Assembly: GCA_024138015.1 (NCBI GenBank)
Contig: JAMXBB010000008.1
Coordinates: 40,906,590 to 40,970,589 of the forward strand
DNA: 64,000 nucleotides
Direction of reading: 5' to 3'
From: Lumnitzera littorea
Taxonomy: Eukaryota > Streptophyta > Magnoliopsida > Myrtales > Combretaceae
Position 1 is the first letter of the stretch. Each line of letters begins with the position of its first letter. The notes under the pieces are model-generated. The model saw only the letters and a list, made by a program, of their open reading frames with translations. It was not told the DNA's origin and did no database searches. Below are positions 31,706 to 43,590 of this stretch, in pieces. A program made the position numbers and the translations under genes.

Positions 31706-33290
31706 TTGGTGTTTAATGACATAAGTCAAAAGACTTAATAAACCTTTTTCTTTTACAAGATTAAGGTATGCTTGGTTGCCATATTTTTATATATAGTATT
31801 GGATAAATTCTTTTATCTACTTTCAAGTTTGTATACTAACTAAAGTTACTAAACAAAAGGATTCTAAAATATTGAACAAAAATTAAAAAATTTATACTAT
31901 ATATTTAGTGGTATAAAAGTTCGTTTTACATAGCATATAATAATTGTATTTTTAAAATTCAAAAATAACCTTGCACAAGTTCCTCAATTACAAGACTAAA
32001 CTTTATTATAATTTATAATATGAATAATTAAATTTCTTAATTTTTTAATTATAAAAATTTATATCCAATAATATATACACGAAACATGATATAAAAAGGT
32101 CATACTGTATCATGCTTTTTATACTATACGGTTCAATTATGCTTATATTATCCAATTCCACTATCTAACTATCTAAATGTATAATCGTCTATTGACTCCA
32201 GAGAATTCATTCAACATCCCAAAATATAACGACGAGCCCAGTCCAAACAGCAAAATAAATCAAGTCCCCAGTCGGGACAAAAATAGATCAGCGTCCATTA
32301 GAGGTGAAAATAACAATATGAGAAAATTGGAAATTAGATAAGTACTCAGGCAACTCTTCCATTTTGCTCAAGTTTTATGTATGTTCATCTTTGGAATTTA
32401 CAAATTTGCATGCTTTTCCCATTTTAGTAAATTTAAGAATTGCCCTTGGAAGTTGAAACAATTGAACAAGACCCGATAGTCGAACAAACATGTAAAGCTC
32501 CTATTATTAAATGCACTAACAACGTTTGTTAACAAAGTCCCATGAAAATTGAAACTGTTTCCTACCTAATTAATCAACCCGGGTATAAAATCAAACAACA
32601 AACTTCATCTTTTAGGACTGTACTTCCAACTGACTTGATTTACTTGATACAAGAAACGAATGTAAACCTTTGATACCAGGGAATATTTTAAAATGGAATG
32701 AATTGAAATAGGATAAAATGACATTAAAATTAGAATCATAAACCGATTCTTATATTTGAAAATATCCTTGGAATTGAATGAAATGAAATAGAATAAAATG
32801 AAACAAAACGAAACTTGTATTAATAATATTTGTCAAAAATATTCTTAATTATTAATATTATAATTAGGTTGAAAAGTAAATAAATAATTTTAATTAATAC
32901 TAATTAATAAGGTGAAAAGAATCGCAATTTCGACTTTTCAAAGGTAGAATTGAATTATTCTTTGAAGTCAAACCTCGATTTTATGGAATCGCGATTCTAC
33001 CTTTTAAATACACTTCCAAATATAAGGAGAGAATATAGAGTTGGTTTATCATCGTGTACCAAAAGTAACAATAAATGGCTCATTTAGAACAAGAAAGGAC
33101 TCAAACTAGTTTTTTGTTTTCCCCAATCTCTTCATTCATGGTTGGTTTGTTTGCTCCGTATCCTACAGTCTAATAGTATTCGTGCGCACAAAACAATAGT
33201 CTAAAAAGATAAATGCATACAGAAGGACATATTCTAATAGCGATATATTGATAGGGATGGCACAATACATTTCATCTAAAAATAAGTGTA
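31706..33290. repeat. Flank segment, copy 1 (part B)
   Basis: Continues the alignment with about 53,640-54,493, though copy 1 holds some extra sequence near 31,900-32,520. Shared landmarks include 'cttgatacaagaaac', the A-rich 'aatggaatgaat' stretch and 'tttcatctaaaaataagt', after which homology stops. It includes GAATCGCGATTC, a perfect 12-bp palindrome, near 32,985. No gene is recognised. Confidence 0.65.
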
Positions 33291-33349
33291 CACTGGGTAT
33301 ACATTGTTGCTGGTGATGAGCACTTCTTACCATTAAGGCTCCCCCCACA

Positions 33350-33861
33350 AGAGTGGCTTGGTTGTTTGCTACAAAGGCGGTCTTTAACAGACCCCTTATC
33401 CTTATCTTCCTTCCCTCATGACTTCTCTAAGTCGACCTTATACCTTGCGTAAATGTTATCCTCCTAGTCCATATACTTCTAGGTATCTTGCTAGAATTCG
33501 ACTAAGGTCTTAGGTTTGCTCTTATATACCAAGCAGAAGAAATCCCCAAATAGCTTGATGCCAAGCTAGATGGCATGTACTACTACTCCCTCATCGAGTT
33601 AAGGGATTTCCTCCACAACATTGTTGAACCATGTTACGTACTTGTAAAAGGTTTCCTCTTCCTTTTAACGAATCAAATACAAGGATGATGTGTCCTTAGA
33701 TAAGGGCTTGCTAACCTAAAAGTGGAGATTAAAGAAACAAGCAAGCTTGTCGAATGAGGAAATGGAATTCTCAGGAAGATGGTTGAACCATGTCTAAGTT
33801 GCCTTCCTTATAGTACCTAGGAAGGCCTTGCATATGATCACATCTCTATGACTATGAAGGT
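33350..33861 (-). pseudogene. Tat-2 gag core fragment
   Basis: The minus strand reads …HRDVIICKAFLGTIRKAT…WFNHLPENSISSFDKLACFF…, …EEETFYKYVTWFNNVVEEI… and …KYMD.EDNIYARYK…. These correspond in order to the retrotransposon gag core of Tat elements (CRAFxxTLKGxAxxWFxxLPxxSISSFxxLAxxF…ESLRxYVxRFN…KAxxYMNxEEA). Stops are present. It is separated from the rest of Tat-2 (40,371-41,219) by GP-2. Tat-1 has lost this part. Confidence 0.75.
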
Positions 33862-34243
33862 ATAAAGGGAAAACATGTATAAGAATACAAAACTGTGTAT
33901 TTTACATAACTTGGCATGTCCTGGGAAGAGTAGTATCCGAACCGGACGGGGTCAACAGTTGAATGTACGGGTTCAAGAAGGTGTCCCTGACATCTCGCGT
34001 AGCTTGGCCAAGATATCAGAGAAGTCGAACCATAATTGCCAAGTTCTGGAATTTGTCAACGCTAGTCCCTCCGAGTCATGCCGAGTGGTTCTTTAGTCTC
34101 AAATACTCGGCCTTATGGTTTCTCGACACCTCGGTCGATGCCGAGTGTTTATTTTCCTTCCCCTCATCTTTCTAGCTGCAGCTCAACCTCAACAAGCATT
34201 GATAGGCCTCACCTTGGACATGGTCAGAGGTTGATTCCTATCA
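33862..34243 (-). repeat. GP-2 3' LTR, truncated
   Basis: It starts within 'taaagggaaaacatgtataag' and ends CCTATCA. It aligns with 36,840-37,166 plus 40,284-40,370, but lacks the counterpart of 36,273-36,839. It abuts Tat-2 gag directly. Confidence 0.8.
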
Positions 34244-34740
34244 TTACCGTGGGTTTGAAAGGAAGTCGTCCTCGACATTAAGTGTTAATTATGAACCAGG
34301 ATGCCGAATAAACTTCTCTTCCCTTTTCTCTTCACCATGGGTGCTAAGTGTCTCTGGATTTCCTCAACACTCATGAGGGTTAAGCAATAGCTCTTCCCAT
34401 CTTTCCGAATGATGTAAGTGTTGAGGAAGCCGTCATGGATCACTTTTCGGTCATACTACTAAGTTCGGCTAAGAAGTAGATTTGCGGCATTTATAGGTAC
34501 GACGTCAAAATCAATATCATCTTCGTATTGTTCGGCTTAGATGCTATTCGTGCTCTTTTATGCACATGGACCATACCCTTGTCGTTAAACCATTTCAATC
34601 CATAAGGCTGGGGATGCGGGTAGGTCAACAACTTTATCTTTTCTACCAACTCAGCAGAGACAATATTACGCAACTACCTCCATCTACTACTAGGAAATAG
34701 GTCTTCCCATTCACTAGGCATTGCATGTAAAATAAATTTT
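34244..34740 (-). pseudogene. GP-2 protease
   Basis: The minus strand holds …YFLVVDGGSC… at about 34,690-34,715 with the catalytic DGGS intact. It continues …LVEKIKLLTYPHPQPYGLKW… and, after a frameshift and stops, …YDRKVIHDGFLNTYIIRKDGKS…, the end of a Gypsy retropepsin-like domain. A short tail follows and then the 3' LTR at 34,243. This direct abutment is what shows the lack of RT. Confidence 0.75.
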
Positions 34741-36066
34741 CCCTTTGCTCGAGATCTGCCCTTAGGTCAGTTCGTGTCACCATAACCAAGAGTTTATCGA
34801 GGCCCTCAAGATAGACATCTTCTTCTATCAATTGGTCATCCAAGCTCTTGTCACTCTGACTCTCGATTTGACCCTCGGACCCTTCACCATTCAAGACCAT
34901 GACCCTTTTATTCGGGTATTGAGACACAATGTGTCCATAGCCTAAGCACTTTAAGCACTTCATTTCTTGGGCCATGTTATCGGGTGCCTTCTCTTTCTTG
35001 GCATGGGTTGGCCGACTAGACTCTCCTTTCTCTATCTTCCTTTCTTGCCTTCTTTCGGTATACCTCTTAGACTCAAGGCTGCCTTGTTGAGGTCAACTAC
35101 TTGACCTCCAATGCCTCTCTACTCTTAATGCTAAATTAATTGGCTCATCTAGAGAGTTGAACAACTACAATTCAACTATGTCAGCAATGTTATCTTGGAG
35201 TCCACTCAGGAATCTGGCAATGGTGTAGTCCTGTGGCTCAGCAATTTCACATCTCGTCATCAAGGTCTCAAACACTTGCAAAGACTCTTCAATAGTATTT
35301 CGACCTTATCTCAGGTGCTGGAAGGCATGGAGCATCTCCTGCTTGAAATAAGTCGGTACAAAGCGTTGGTTCATCAATCTTTTCATGAGCCTCCAAGTTC
35401 TGATTGGCTCTTCTCCTTCAGTATCTTTCTTAACAACTAACTTATCTTACCAAAGACTTACATATTCAACAAAGGATAAGGAAATCAGCTTAACCTTTGC
35501 TTGATCATCGCACTCATAACACTCGAATAACTTCTCAACTCGGGGAACCCAGTTAAGGAACTCTTCAGGTCGGCTACTTCCATACAAGGTCTGTAGTTTC
35601 AACTTGACATTGTCAAGTCTTTAGCTAGATGCTCGGGGTTCATCATTTACATTTCGAGCTGGTCAATTCTCTTTAGTTTCGGCTACTTTTATTAGAGCTC
35701 TGCTCAACCATGTTCCTTCTTGACCTCGGCTCTCTTCTTCGAGCTTCTTGATTTGTTTCAAAGTCAACACTCCTTTCATTCTTCCTTCTCGACACTAGAT
35801 GGTTTTCTCTTCTCCTTAGCTTGGCAGCTCTTCTCGACTGTCTCGCATCATTACAAAGTTCATTGGAACCACTCCTACTGGTGGGTATCCATTCCCTCCT
35901 TTCTTCTCGACCATCATGTCTATGACTTCTGACTAACCTAGTAAGCTCTTGAATAAAGTTGGTGAGATTCTAAACCTGGTATTCCAGGTTATCAACACGT
36001 CTCCTCTAGCTTTCACAAGGACTCTCTCCAATGTTATTGACAATATCCTTCGACATTCTTATTTGT
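34741..36066 (-). pseudogene. GP-2 gag with zinc knuckle
   Basis: The minus-strand start is about MSKDIVNNIGESPCES at 36,060. The gag core (…FLNWVPRVEKLFECYECDDQ…, …VKLISLSFVEYVSLW…DKL…, …RRFVP-like …MNQRFVPTYFKQEMLHAF…) lies at about 35,170-35,580. The zinc knuckle CLKCLGYGHIVSQY lies at about 34,905-34,960; its last Cys is Tyr. Only a few stops interrupt it, so it is less decayed than the GP-1 gag. The linker to protease is acidic (…LIEEDVYLEGLDKLL…). Confidence 0.8.
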
Positions 36067-36250
36067 ACAGTAAATCACCAGAGAATTGAACAAACAAATA
36101 ATAGCAACCTAGAAATAACCATTACTCGACTTTTGTAACTACCACTACTGATAAATAGCTACTATGAACAACATACTATACTATAGAACAATGATGAACA
36201 GAAATGTTAAAACCACAAATCTACTTTGAAGAACACCAGTACGTATGTCT

Positions 36251-36272
36251 CCCCAAAGCTCTAATACCAATA
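36251..36272 (-). other. GP-2 primer-binding site (tRNA-iMet type)
   Basis: The minus strand reads TATTGGTATTAGAGCTTTGG directly after the LTR end TTATCA. It is one transition from TGGTATCAGAGC, the complement of initiator tRNA-Met. Confidence 0.7.
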
Positions 36273-36701
36273 TGATAAGGATCAAAGAGGAAGGAAGAGA
36301 AATGGCAGCGGATTTGGAAACGAACAGGAATAGGTATTCAAAGTAAACGGGTACGAAGAATAGGAAGGGTTTTAATGGTGAATGTGGATGGATATAACTC
36401 ACCAAGACACAAATACAATCAAGGGTTTGAGCTTGAAATAAAGTTCGATACGACTCATGAACACTAAATGTTACTTGGGGTTTCAAATGAAGGTTAGATG
36501 TAACTTACTAACTGGTTCAAATGAAGGGATTCACCACAATCTAAGAACAAGATTAATAAGAACGCAAGGATAATTAAAAGTCTAATCAACACTCAATAAT
36601 CCAACAAATGCTAACTCAAGTATAACCTTGCTCGAAAGAGGAAAGTTTCACTCTGTAGAAATCTCTGTATATCCATCTGTCTTTATCTATATCTATATCT
36701 A

Positions 36702-36741
<40 letters not shown>

Positions 36742-37166
36742 TACAAATATTGCTATTTATAATAAGTCTTAAACTCTAGTAACAAAATTGTAAATAAAGT
36801 ACAAGGCCTTAAACCGTAAATAATCGGGCCCATAAATAAAATAAAGGGAAAACATGTATAAGAATACAAAACTATGCGTTTTACATAACTCGACATGCAG
36901 TCACTCGACATGTCTTGGGAGGGTAGTATTCGAACCAAACTGGGTCAACAATTGGATGTATAGGTTCGAGAAGGGTTCCCTAACGTCTTATGTGGCTTAG
37001 CTGAGACACTAAAGAGGTCGGCCCATAATTGCCGAGTTCTAGAATTAGTCAGTGCTAGTCTCTTGAGGTTGTGCCGAATGGTTCTTTGGTCTTGAGTACT
37101 CGGCCTTATGGTTTCTCGATACCTCGACTGACACTAAAGTCAATACCGAATGTTTATTTTCCTTCC
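36273..37166 (-). repeat. GP-2 5' LTR, first part
   Basis: It starts TGATAAGG, carries a (TA)n tract at about 36,700-36,739 and a minus-strand TATA box near 36,753-36,762. It stops at CTTCC (37,162-37,166), the duplication made by the inserted solo LTR, and resumes at 40,284-40,370. Confidence 0.8.
36697..36739. repeat. (TA)n / (TATC)n microsatellite
   Basis: A run of 'tatctata' units passes into pure TA repeats inside the GP-2 5' LTR. Confidence 0.85.
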
Positions 37167-40100
37167 TGTCACGCCCCGAAGCGATAGAGTCGTAACAGCC
37201 CTGCCGTGTAAACCACCTTAAGATAGAAGTTGGCCTCACAACCGCTATCTTAGACCTGATCTACACAAGGCGTCCACAACTAACCCGCTTTGAAGTAGGT
37301 AATTGTAATTTAAATAAATCATTTACCTATAAAAGTGAGGAATTATATATATATATATGTTATCAGTCAATTATAGCAGTTAAAGTTTACAACATTTCTC
37401 TATAGTATATTCCCTAGTTATTACATCATTCGGAAATGAAAAATAATTCTAAAATAAAAACTTAGACCTTAAAATATGTGTTTATTCTTCAATATTTTTC
37501 CTCACTCCCCAGGATCCAACAGTTGCTAGCTTCAGAGTAGTTGTTGCCGCTTCTTAGCCAGCACCTGCACGATGTCTATAGGGATGTGAGCAACTACAGC
37601 TCAGTAAGTTAGGACGGAGGACTTAAAACTATATCATACACACAACAAAGTTTTCAATCACTTATTAGGTGCAATGCATGTGCAAGCAAATGCCATCGCA
37701 CGACGTTGTCCGGCCCGTCGTGAGATTAGAGAAATTGCGCCCGCTCTAATCCGGGTTGAGGAGTTGCCATTAATGCAACAGCTCACGACCAAACCCAGGC
37801 TTGTGTAATGGAGACCTTGCTCCTCCCGCGACTACCTTCGAACCACTGCCTTCACCCTCACCGCGACCTCCTCTCCTGTCACTTAGTTCGACTGAGGATG
37901 AAGAAGGGACCATTTTGCAATCCTGCGCTATCCCTTTTAAAGGGGTCGGTATTTGGCCGGAGAGTCCTAAGTTCCCCTAACGGGTTGCCATGCATGTCCG
38001 ATTATGATTACTGGTCGGATATTTGATTAAGTCCAGTTTAGGGTGATCAATTCTTTCATACAATTCATACAATATATGCCAGAGCAACAAATAGAATTAT
38101 AGCATCACTCATAATCAAGCACATGCACACATTCAACTATCTAACAAGCACAACCAAGCATAATCTTAAGCCTCCAAAATACAGCATCGTATTAATCCCA
38201 ACTTACCTCGACTCCTCGCTCACTCACTCGAGGTCCGATTTGCTCAGGCCATCGCCGATCATCCCTATAACACGAACGTGGTTTCAGCTTTTCATATAAA
38301 TATTATAAGTTTGTTTTATCCTACAACGCTTATTGTTAGGTTTTGTTTATGGTTTAATATGCCTAATTATCTAGGTATTAAGTTTTTTACAATTATTCTA
38401 GGTTTGGGGTTAGGTTCAGGTTCGGTTTTCATCGATTTCTAAATCAGGTTTTTAGTTCGATTTCTAAGTAAAGTTTTAGATTTCAACCCTAAAAATCCGT
38501 TTTAACCTATAATGTGAAATTAATCACATTACTTCCCGATCTCCTAAATACCATCATTACCTCTAATTAGTATTTTATTCTATCTGGTACACTTAAATCC
38601 TTATTTGTGTACCGAATTTACTCCTAATGTGAGAAATTTTTACATTTTTCATATAATTACGTAAATTCAAGTTTCCCATCAAATTTAGTGTATATTTTTA
38701 TTATTATCGTAATATCAATTTTTATTCTAATATTTTCTATTTAGTATATTTCCAAAAATTACATATTATGCATTTTTGCCTATTATGTACATAATGCACT
38801 TCTAATATTTCTATCACTTTAATTATCATCTCTAAACATCAATTATCATTTCAAAATGTCTAAATTCATCCTAAATCAGATTTTACTCCTAATTACCCTA
38901 ATTTACAAAATTATCTTAAAATGTATTATTTTTCCATATTACTTATTTACTACATAATTAACCTAATAATTACATCTAACACTCTAATTGCTACAAGTAT
39001 CACACTCCATTAGATTTTAACATCCTAAAACATCTACTTATTCACTAAGTCAGTAATTAATATCCTAATCACCTAATTAACTCCAAATTGCCCATTTTAT
39101 GCCTCATTTTAAGGCCTAAAAATTATCTAAAAATTTCAAAGATTAATTTTTGAAAACAGGCTTCATAGCACTGTTCTATATCATCTAAGTAATCTACACA
39201 AAAATTTTAGACTTGAAACTACACTCCTAAGGTCATTTATTTCTAAACCGAAATGTGCTCGGTTTTGCACGATTTCTTAGGGACCATATATTACAGGACA
39301 TAATTTCATCAAAATAACATTTTTCCTACAAACTACATACAAAAATATCTTAGAATAACAAAATTCATAATTTTCTAATTATATTTACTATTTTTACAAA
39401 ATTACACAAGATTCGGGCTGGAATTTGGACTCACCAGTTTGGGTAGCTCCGGCCACCGCGGGCCGCCGTGGCCTTGTCGGCCGGCCTGGGCGCTGCCACC
39501 ACCATATGGTGGTGGTAACCGTTCACTTCCAGCTGCTCGTCTAGTAAGGGTTCCCTTTAAATGCTCTAACTGCACAGTTTTTCTTATTTTTTTTCTAAAC
39601 CGAATTTTTCTCTCAATTTTTAACTCTCCCTAATTTTCTCACTTTCCAAACTGGCCAAATGAGCTCTGTGATTTTTTTTTGCTATTTATAGACATTTTCT
39701 GTAATTATTGTGCATTAAATTAGATAAGACAATTACTTTATCCCTTAAAATTTGGCTTTTGTGTTGCCTAATTCTTATTGGTTAATTTTTCTTTTTCTTA
39801 TCCTGACATGCCACGACCTGATATTGATGCATCTTATCCTCTTCTGATTTTTTTTTATTTTTCCATAATTATTTTATAATTTTCTTTAATTATTTGCTTA
39901 GTTTTTTGGCCAAATTAGGTAATTACGCGTATTTTTATCTACACGTAAATACATGTGGGGTACACGTGAACATTCCTAAATATTATTTTGGTCATTCTAA
40001 AATTTTTAGTATACATATAATCTATCTCTAATAATTTATTAGTTATTAAATTATACTTTTTGCCTTTTTAGTAATTAGCAATTATTATGCTTAAAATTTA

Positions 40101-40283
40101 AAAATTTTATAGTCTCCTATTTTATTTCTTATTTTCTTAAATTTAAGTTTACGGAGTCATTTTTACTAATATTCTTCTCAATAGTTTATAATTTGGGTTT
40201 GATCGGATCTTTTAACCGATCGCCCTAAACTTTGGGTTCTAAGTTCAATCCTACGGTTGCTTGGCTGAACTTTGGGGCTTACA
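37167..40283. mobile_element. Solo LTR, 3.1 kb, Tekay/Del-like
   Basis: It runs TGTCACGCCCCGAAGC...TTTGGGGCTTACA and is flanked by the perfect 5-bp duplication CTTCC (37,162-37,166 and 40,284-40,288). It contains no gag or pol. The start TGTCACGCCCC, the large size and a stretch 'gagcaactacagctcagtaag' resemble the long LTRs of Tekay/Del chromoviruses. A GC-rich patch lies at about 39,445-39,530 and a long AT-rich part at 38,300-39,400. The frames inside it are not genes. Confidence 0.8.
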
Positions 40284-40370
40284 CTTCCCCTCATCCTTTT
40301 GGCTGTAGCTTCGCCTCGACAAGCATTGATAGGCCTTGCCTTAGATATGATCGAAGGCTAATTCCCATCA
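40284..40370 (-). repeat. GP-2 5' LTR, last part
   Basis: Aligns with 34,155-34,243 and ends CCCATCA. The following CAACT is the single surviving target-site duplication candidate. Confidence 0.75.
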
Positions 40371-41219
40371 CAACTTAGTATAGAGCTCCTTATTTCGAGC
40401 CTCTATCTAGGCATTCTTTACTATAAGTTCTTCGAACATTTTTTCTAGCCACTCTAGCTAACATTGCTCAAGAGTGGGCTCAATTGGAGGGAGGGGGGTC
40501 ATTATTTAGGTTCACTATTTAGGACATGAGAAATAAGTTATTAGAAGATGTTGGATGTGTTTACTATGTTTTAGGTACCGAGTTTGTTTCCCATAGACGG
40601 TACCAAATATCGTCAATAGGATTTGACCCGTAAAGTGCATTGGTTTGACCTTTGTGAAAGTATGTGGTGAACTTACAAAATAGAACATAGTGAGGGGTGT
40701 TGAGGTGTTATTCAGTATGGCCACTTTGATGCTTAAGTTAATACGTGTATATAGGGAGAGTAAGAAAGAGTGCTAAGAGCTCACGAAGGGAGTGTAAGTA
40801 CACCAAGAGTAAAGGTGGTTTACCGTTAGGATGCTTAAGGTTATTTATAGAAGAGGGCCAATAGGAACCAAGGGAACACAACAGCATGTTGACACATCTA
40901 TAAGATTTAGGTAATGGGTGTGTAAAGTTCAACATATTTTAGATTTGTAGGGTTAGGGTATTTGACTGAATTTATAAGCCTTATTCACTTGTCTAATAAC
41001 AGTTATGACCATACAAGGTAAAGTAGGTCATTTGGAGAGATCAGCTTGTCTGGAGAGCTTATACCAAGGTTGGCTAAAAGGATGACCAAGTCGGGTGCTA
41101 GTAAATCAAGCCAACCATAGGCTTAAACAATTTAGCCCATGGGCCCAAATAGGTTAACCCATGGTCCAGACAGGTTAATATGGGCTTAAGGGACCTATGT
41201 CCAAAATAACCTATCAATA
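40371..41219 (-). mobile_element. Tat-2 5' end: gag leader, primer-binding site and 5' LTR
   Basis: 40,371-40,610 aligns with 24,270-24,510 (gag start and leader, including the primer-binding site). 40,611-41,219 is the 5' LTR, aligned with 24,511-25,098, with a minus-strand TATA box near 40,841-40,851. It is followed by GGGTA (41,220-41,224) and by GP-1, exactly as Tat-1 is followed by AAGTA and GP-1. The shared junction shows Tat-2 is a duplicate of Tat-1 and not a separate insertion. Confidence 0.85.
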
Positions 41220-41341
41220 GGGTACACAACATATATCTTAAACATTGGGCCATGTATTAGTCAGCATCATAGTTACACAATGTTGTTCCATCATTTTGGC
41301 TGTATACTAGTCTTAGACGAAATACATTGCATATACTTTCT

Positions 41342-42532
41342 TGATACGAACCCTCGTGGATGAACACACGGGACCCAGTATCACGTGTAACCAATGGACA
41401 AGTCTAAGCCGCGAGATGGCCTAAAAGATAAATGAAAGTCGAGGGTTTAGCAATCCCATGCACTAACTCTACAAATATGACGTACCATAGAACCACACAT
41501 AAACCTAAGACTCGCCGAATGTGACGCACCGGTTCGAATGATAAGGTTACTCTCCACAATCCTTGCTAAAGAGATTGATAAGAGTAAGTAAAAAAAAGCT
41601 TTCAAAGGGAAATGACTCAAAGGAGGGGGGGTGGGGGGGTTTCATTAAAAATGTCAAGTCTCCTAAAACCCTATACAAGTGTTTTATTTATACAAAGTGG
41701 TAAAGTTGTAAATAAATAAAATGACTAAGAATGCCTTAGTGGCAATTCTATAAATATAAGATAGACATGAGGCTAATTACAAGTAAAATACAAGAAATAG
41801 AAAATCCGAATACATAAGTAAAATAGATAGCCAAGTAAGATTTTCAGGTAAAGACTGATGCTTTGATTCCAAAGAGCCATTGGGGACTTGGAGCTGTAAT
41901 TTGGGTAAACCTGATCTTGGACAACCTGTCTTCTCCAGGGCCGACCTCTCATAGGCAGTGGCCAAGCTGATATGACAGTAATCGACCTCATATGGTCAGG
42001 CCGATCTGGCGTTGACGTGGCCAACCTGTTTGATATGTCTAGGTACTACCGAGCTAATGTAGAATAGGCAGGAAACTTCGTCATGACCAAGTAGATCTTG
42101 GTCGAAAAAACTTGGTCAAGCAAATCGACTTTAGTAAAGTAGGGCGAATGGGTAAGGTAGGACAGTCTTGAATAGATGATCCGAGTAAACCCGATAGAAT
42201 AGAATAGAGCCAACTACAGTAAGGCAAAATGGATCAAGTATACCAAGGAAGACCTAGCAAAGTAGGGCACAGATAGTAGGCCAGGATAGAACCAGCAGAA
42301 CACGTCAGGTCTTCCAATATTGCCACAGTTCATAGATAGGTCTATGGGAGGGCTCGATCAGGATAGAGCAGGGCATATTCAATATGACAGGGCAGACCCA
42401 TTAGAGCAAAGGAGGCCATCCAACGCTGACATAGCTTATAAATTGGTCACCTACTCACATAAAGCTTGCAAGCAAGCCTCCCATGTGGTCCAAAACCTTG
42501 CATGGCGTCGACTGGTACCTAGAATCCTATCA
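41342..42532 (-). mobile_element. Solo LTR, about 1.2 kb, related to Gyp-A LTRs
   Basis: It runs TGATACGAACCC...CCTATCA on the plus strand and carries no internal coding region. Its first 60 bp resemble the same end of the Gyp-A2 LTRs, but the body differs, so it is a separate family. CTTTC flanks it at 41,336-41,340 and 42,534-42,538, each one base outside the TG/CA ends. It contains a G-run near 41,622-41,640 and a minus-strand TATA box near 41,681-41,697. The paralogous site at about 25,210-25,225 lacks it. Confidence 0.7.
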
Positions 42533-42627
42533 TCTTTCCTTCATGAGGTCCTGTGTTTATCTTCAAGTCGTAAACATGACTTATAGCTCCAATATGCAAG
42601 TATCTTTACTTGATCTTCAAGCATGGA

Positions 42628-43443
42628 TAGATTTAGAGAGGTTGGGTAAGGGAAGGGGCCTCGACTCCCCTAACCCTAAAAAAAACTTATTTTTTTCTAT
42701 TTTTTTAAAAAATAAAAAAGATATATATTATATTTTTTTAAAGAGTATTTTTTTTTTTCACAATATTGAGTATGGTTAAATAGTTAAGCGTATGTTTCTT
42801 AAATAAAAAGTCATGGGTTCAAATTCTATGCATAGCATTTTATTTTTTCAATATGAACTGTTGAATGATTGATTATATAATAACTTATATTTAAGCATAT
42901 TTTTTTAGCATAACCAATAAATCAAATTTATAAAGTTATCATGAAAAAAAATCGAAGAAACATATATTTATGTTTATTTCTATTTTTGCTCTATTTGCAA
43001 GTTCATATTCAGATATTTTTCCAACATATTTTTATTGAAAATAAAATTTATATAAGTTTTATAAGTTAATTTTACTTTTCTCAATAGATTGATAGTTAAA
43101 TTTCCATTAATATATACGTTAAAAGAAAAGGTAAAATGTTTATTCTTTAACTTCTTAGGAAATGCATCAAATACTCTTAATAATTTTTTTAAAAAACTTT
43201 TTCATTCAATAAAGTTTAGAATATATTTTCAGTATAATCATTAATAAAATCATATATGCATATACACATATATACAAGATACAATACAATTGTTAAGATA
43301 CAAATAACAAGTGAATATTTTCCTCTAGATGATTATAATATTGATTTAATTAGAATAAATCCCACCCCCCCACCCCCTACCCACCCGCACCACCCTCCCA
43401 CCCTCCGACTCCTCCAATTGTATGGTTCTACATCCATCCTTAT
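42628..43443. mobile_element. Insertion Z, copy 2 (unclassified)
   Basis: Aligned with 25,313-26,308 but shorter. It is flanked by 'cttcaagcatgga' (42,615-42,627) and 'ctttgggcatgaa' (43,444-43,456), an imperfect duplication. A tRNA-like stretch lies at about 42,773-42,837 and a C-rich/pyrimidine tract at 43,364-43,410. No protein-like frame was recognised. Confidence 0.5.
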
Positions 43444-43590
43444 CTTTGGGCATGAACATGACGATCTATAATTTGATTCGTTCCTCCATTTCTCTTCGTT
43501 TAGTGTTTGTTAGCTTGTTGCTTGAGCTTCTACTCATAGTTTCTTAGCCTTTTAGAATTCCAACAGTATTAGAATCAACCCTAGGTCACA

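Larger units (their letters stand above)
33862..40370 (-). mobile_element. GP-2, gag-protease LTR retroelement
   Basis: LTR-like direct repeats: 33,862-34,243 on the left (truncated) and 36,273-37,166 plus 40,284-40,370 on the right (split by a solo LTR). On the minus strand the order is LTR, tRNA-iMet primer-binding site, gag with zinc knuckle, protease, polypurine region, LTR. There is no RT, RNase H or integrase between protease and the 3' LTR. It is inserted in Tat-2 gag; the right flank begins CAACT but the left partner is lost with the truncated LTR end. Confidence 0.75.
41220..43590 (-). repeat. GP-1 copy 2 3' LTR (interrupted)
   Basis: LTR parts are 41,220-41,340, 42,534-42,627 and 43,444-43,590. 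They align with 25,099-25,312 and 26,309-26,452 and with 52,218-52,466. It ends AGGTCACA at 43,590. Confidence 0.7.

Noticed and set aside
32680..32990. Possible MITE in the duplicated flank (also 53,940-54,250)
   Set aside because: The A-rich stretch and a 12-bp palindrome hint at one, but no clear inverted ends or flanking duplication could be found.
33875..34281. Three overlapping plus-strand frames
   Set aside because: They are shadows in the GP-2 3' LTR, opposite to the element's strand.
36181..36486. 101-residue hydrophobic minus-strand frame in the GP-2 5' LTR
   Set aside because: It lies across the LTR boundary and primer-binding site; no family pattern, so chance frame.
39439..39633. 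GC-rich plus-strand frame (start MGSSGHRGPPWPCRP)
   Set aside because: It is inside the 3.1-kb solo LTR and short; the GC patch is part of the LTR.
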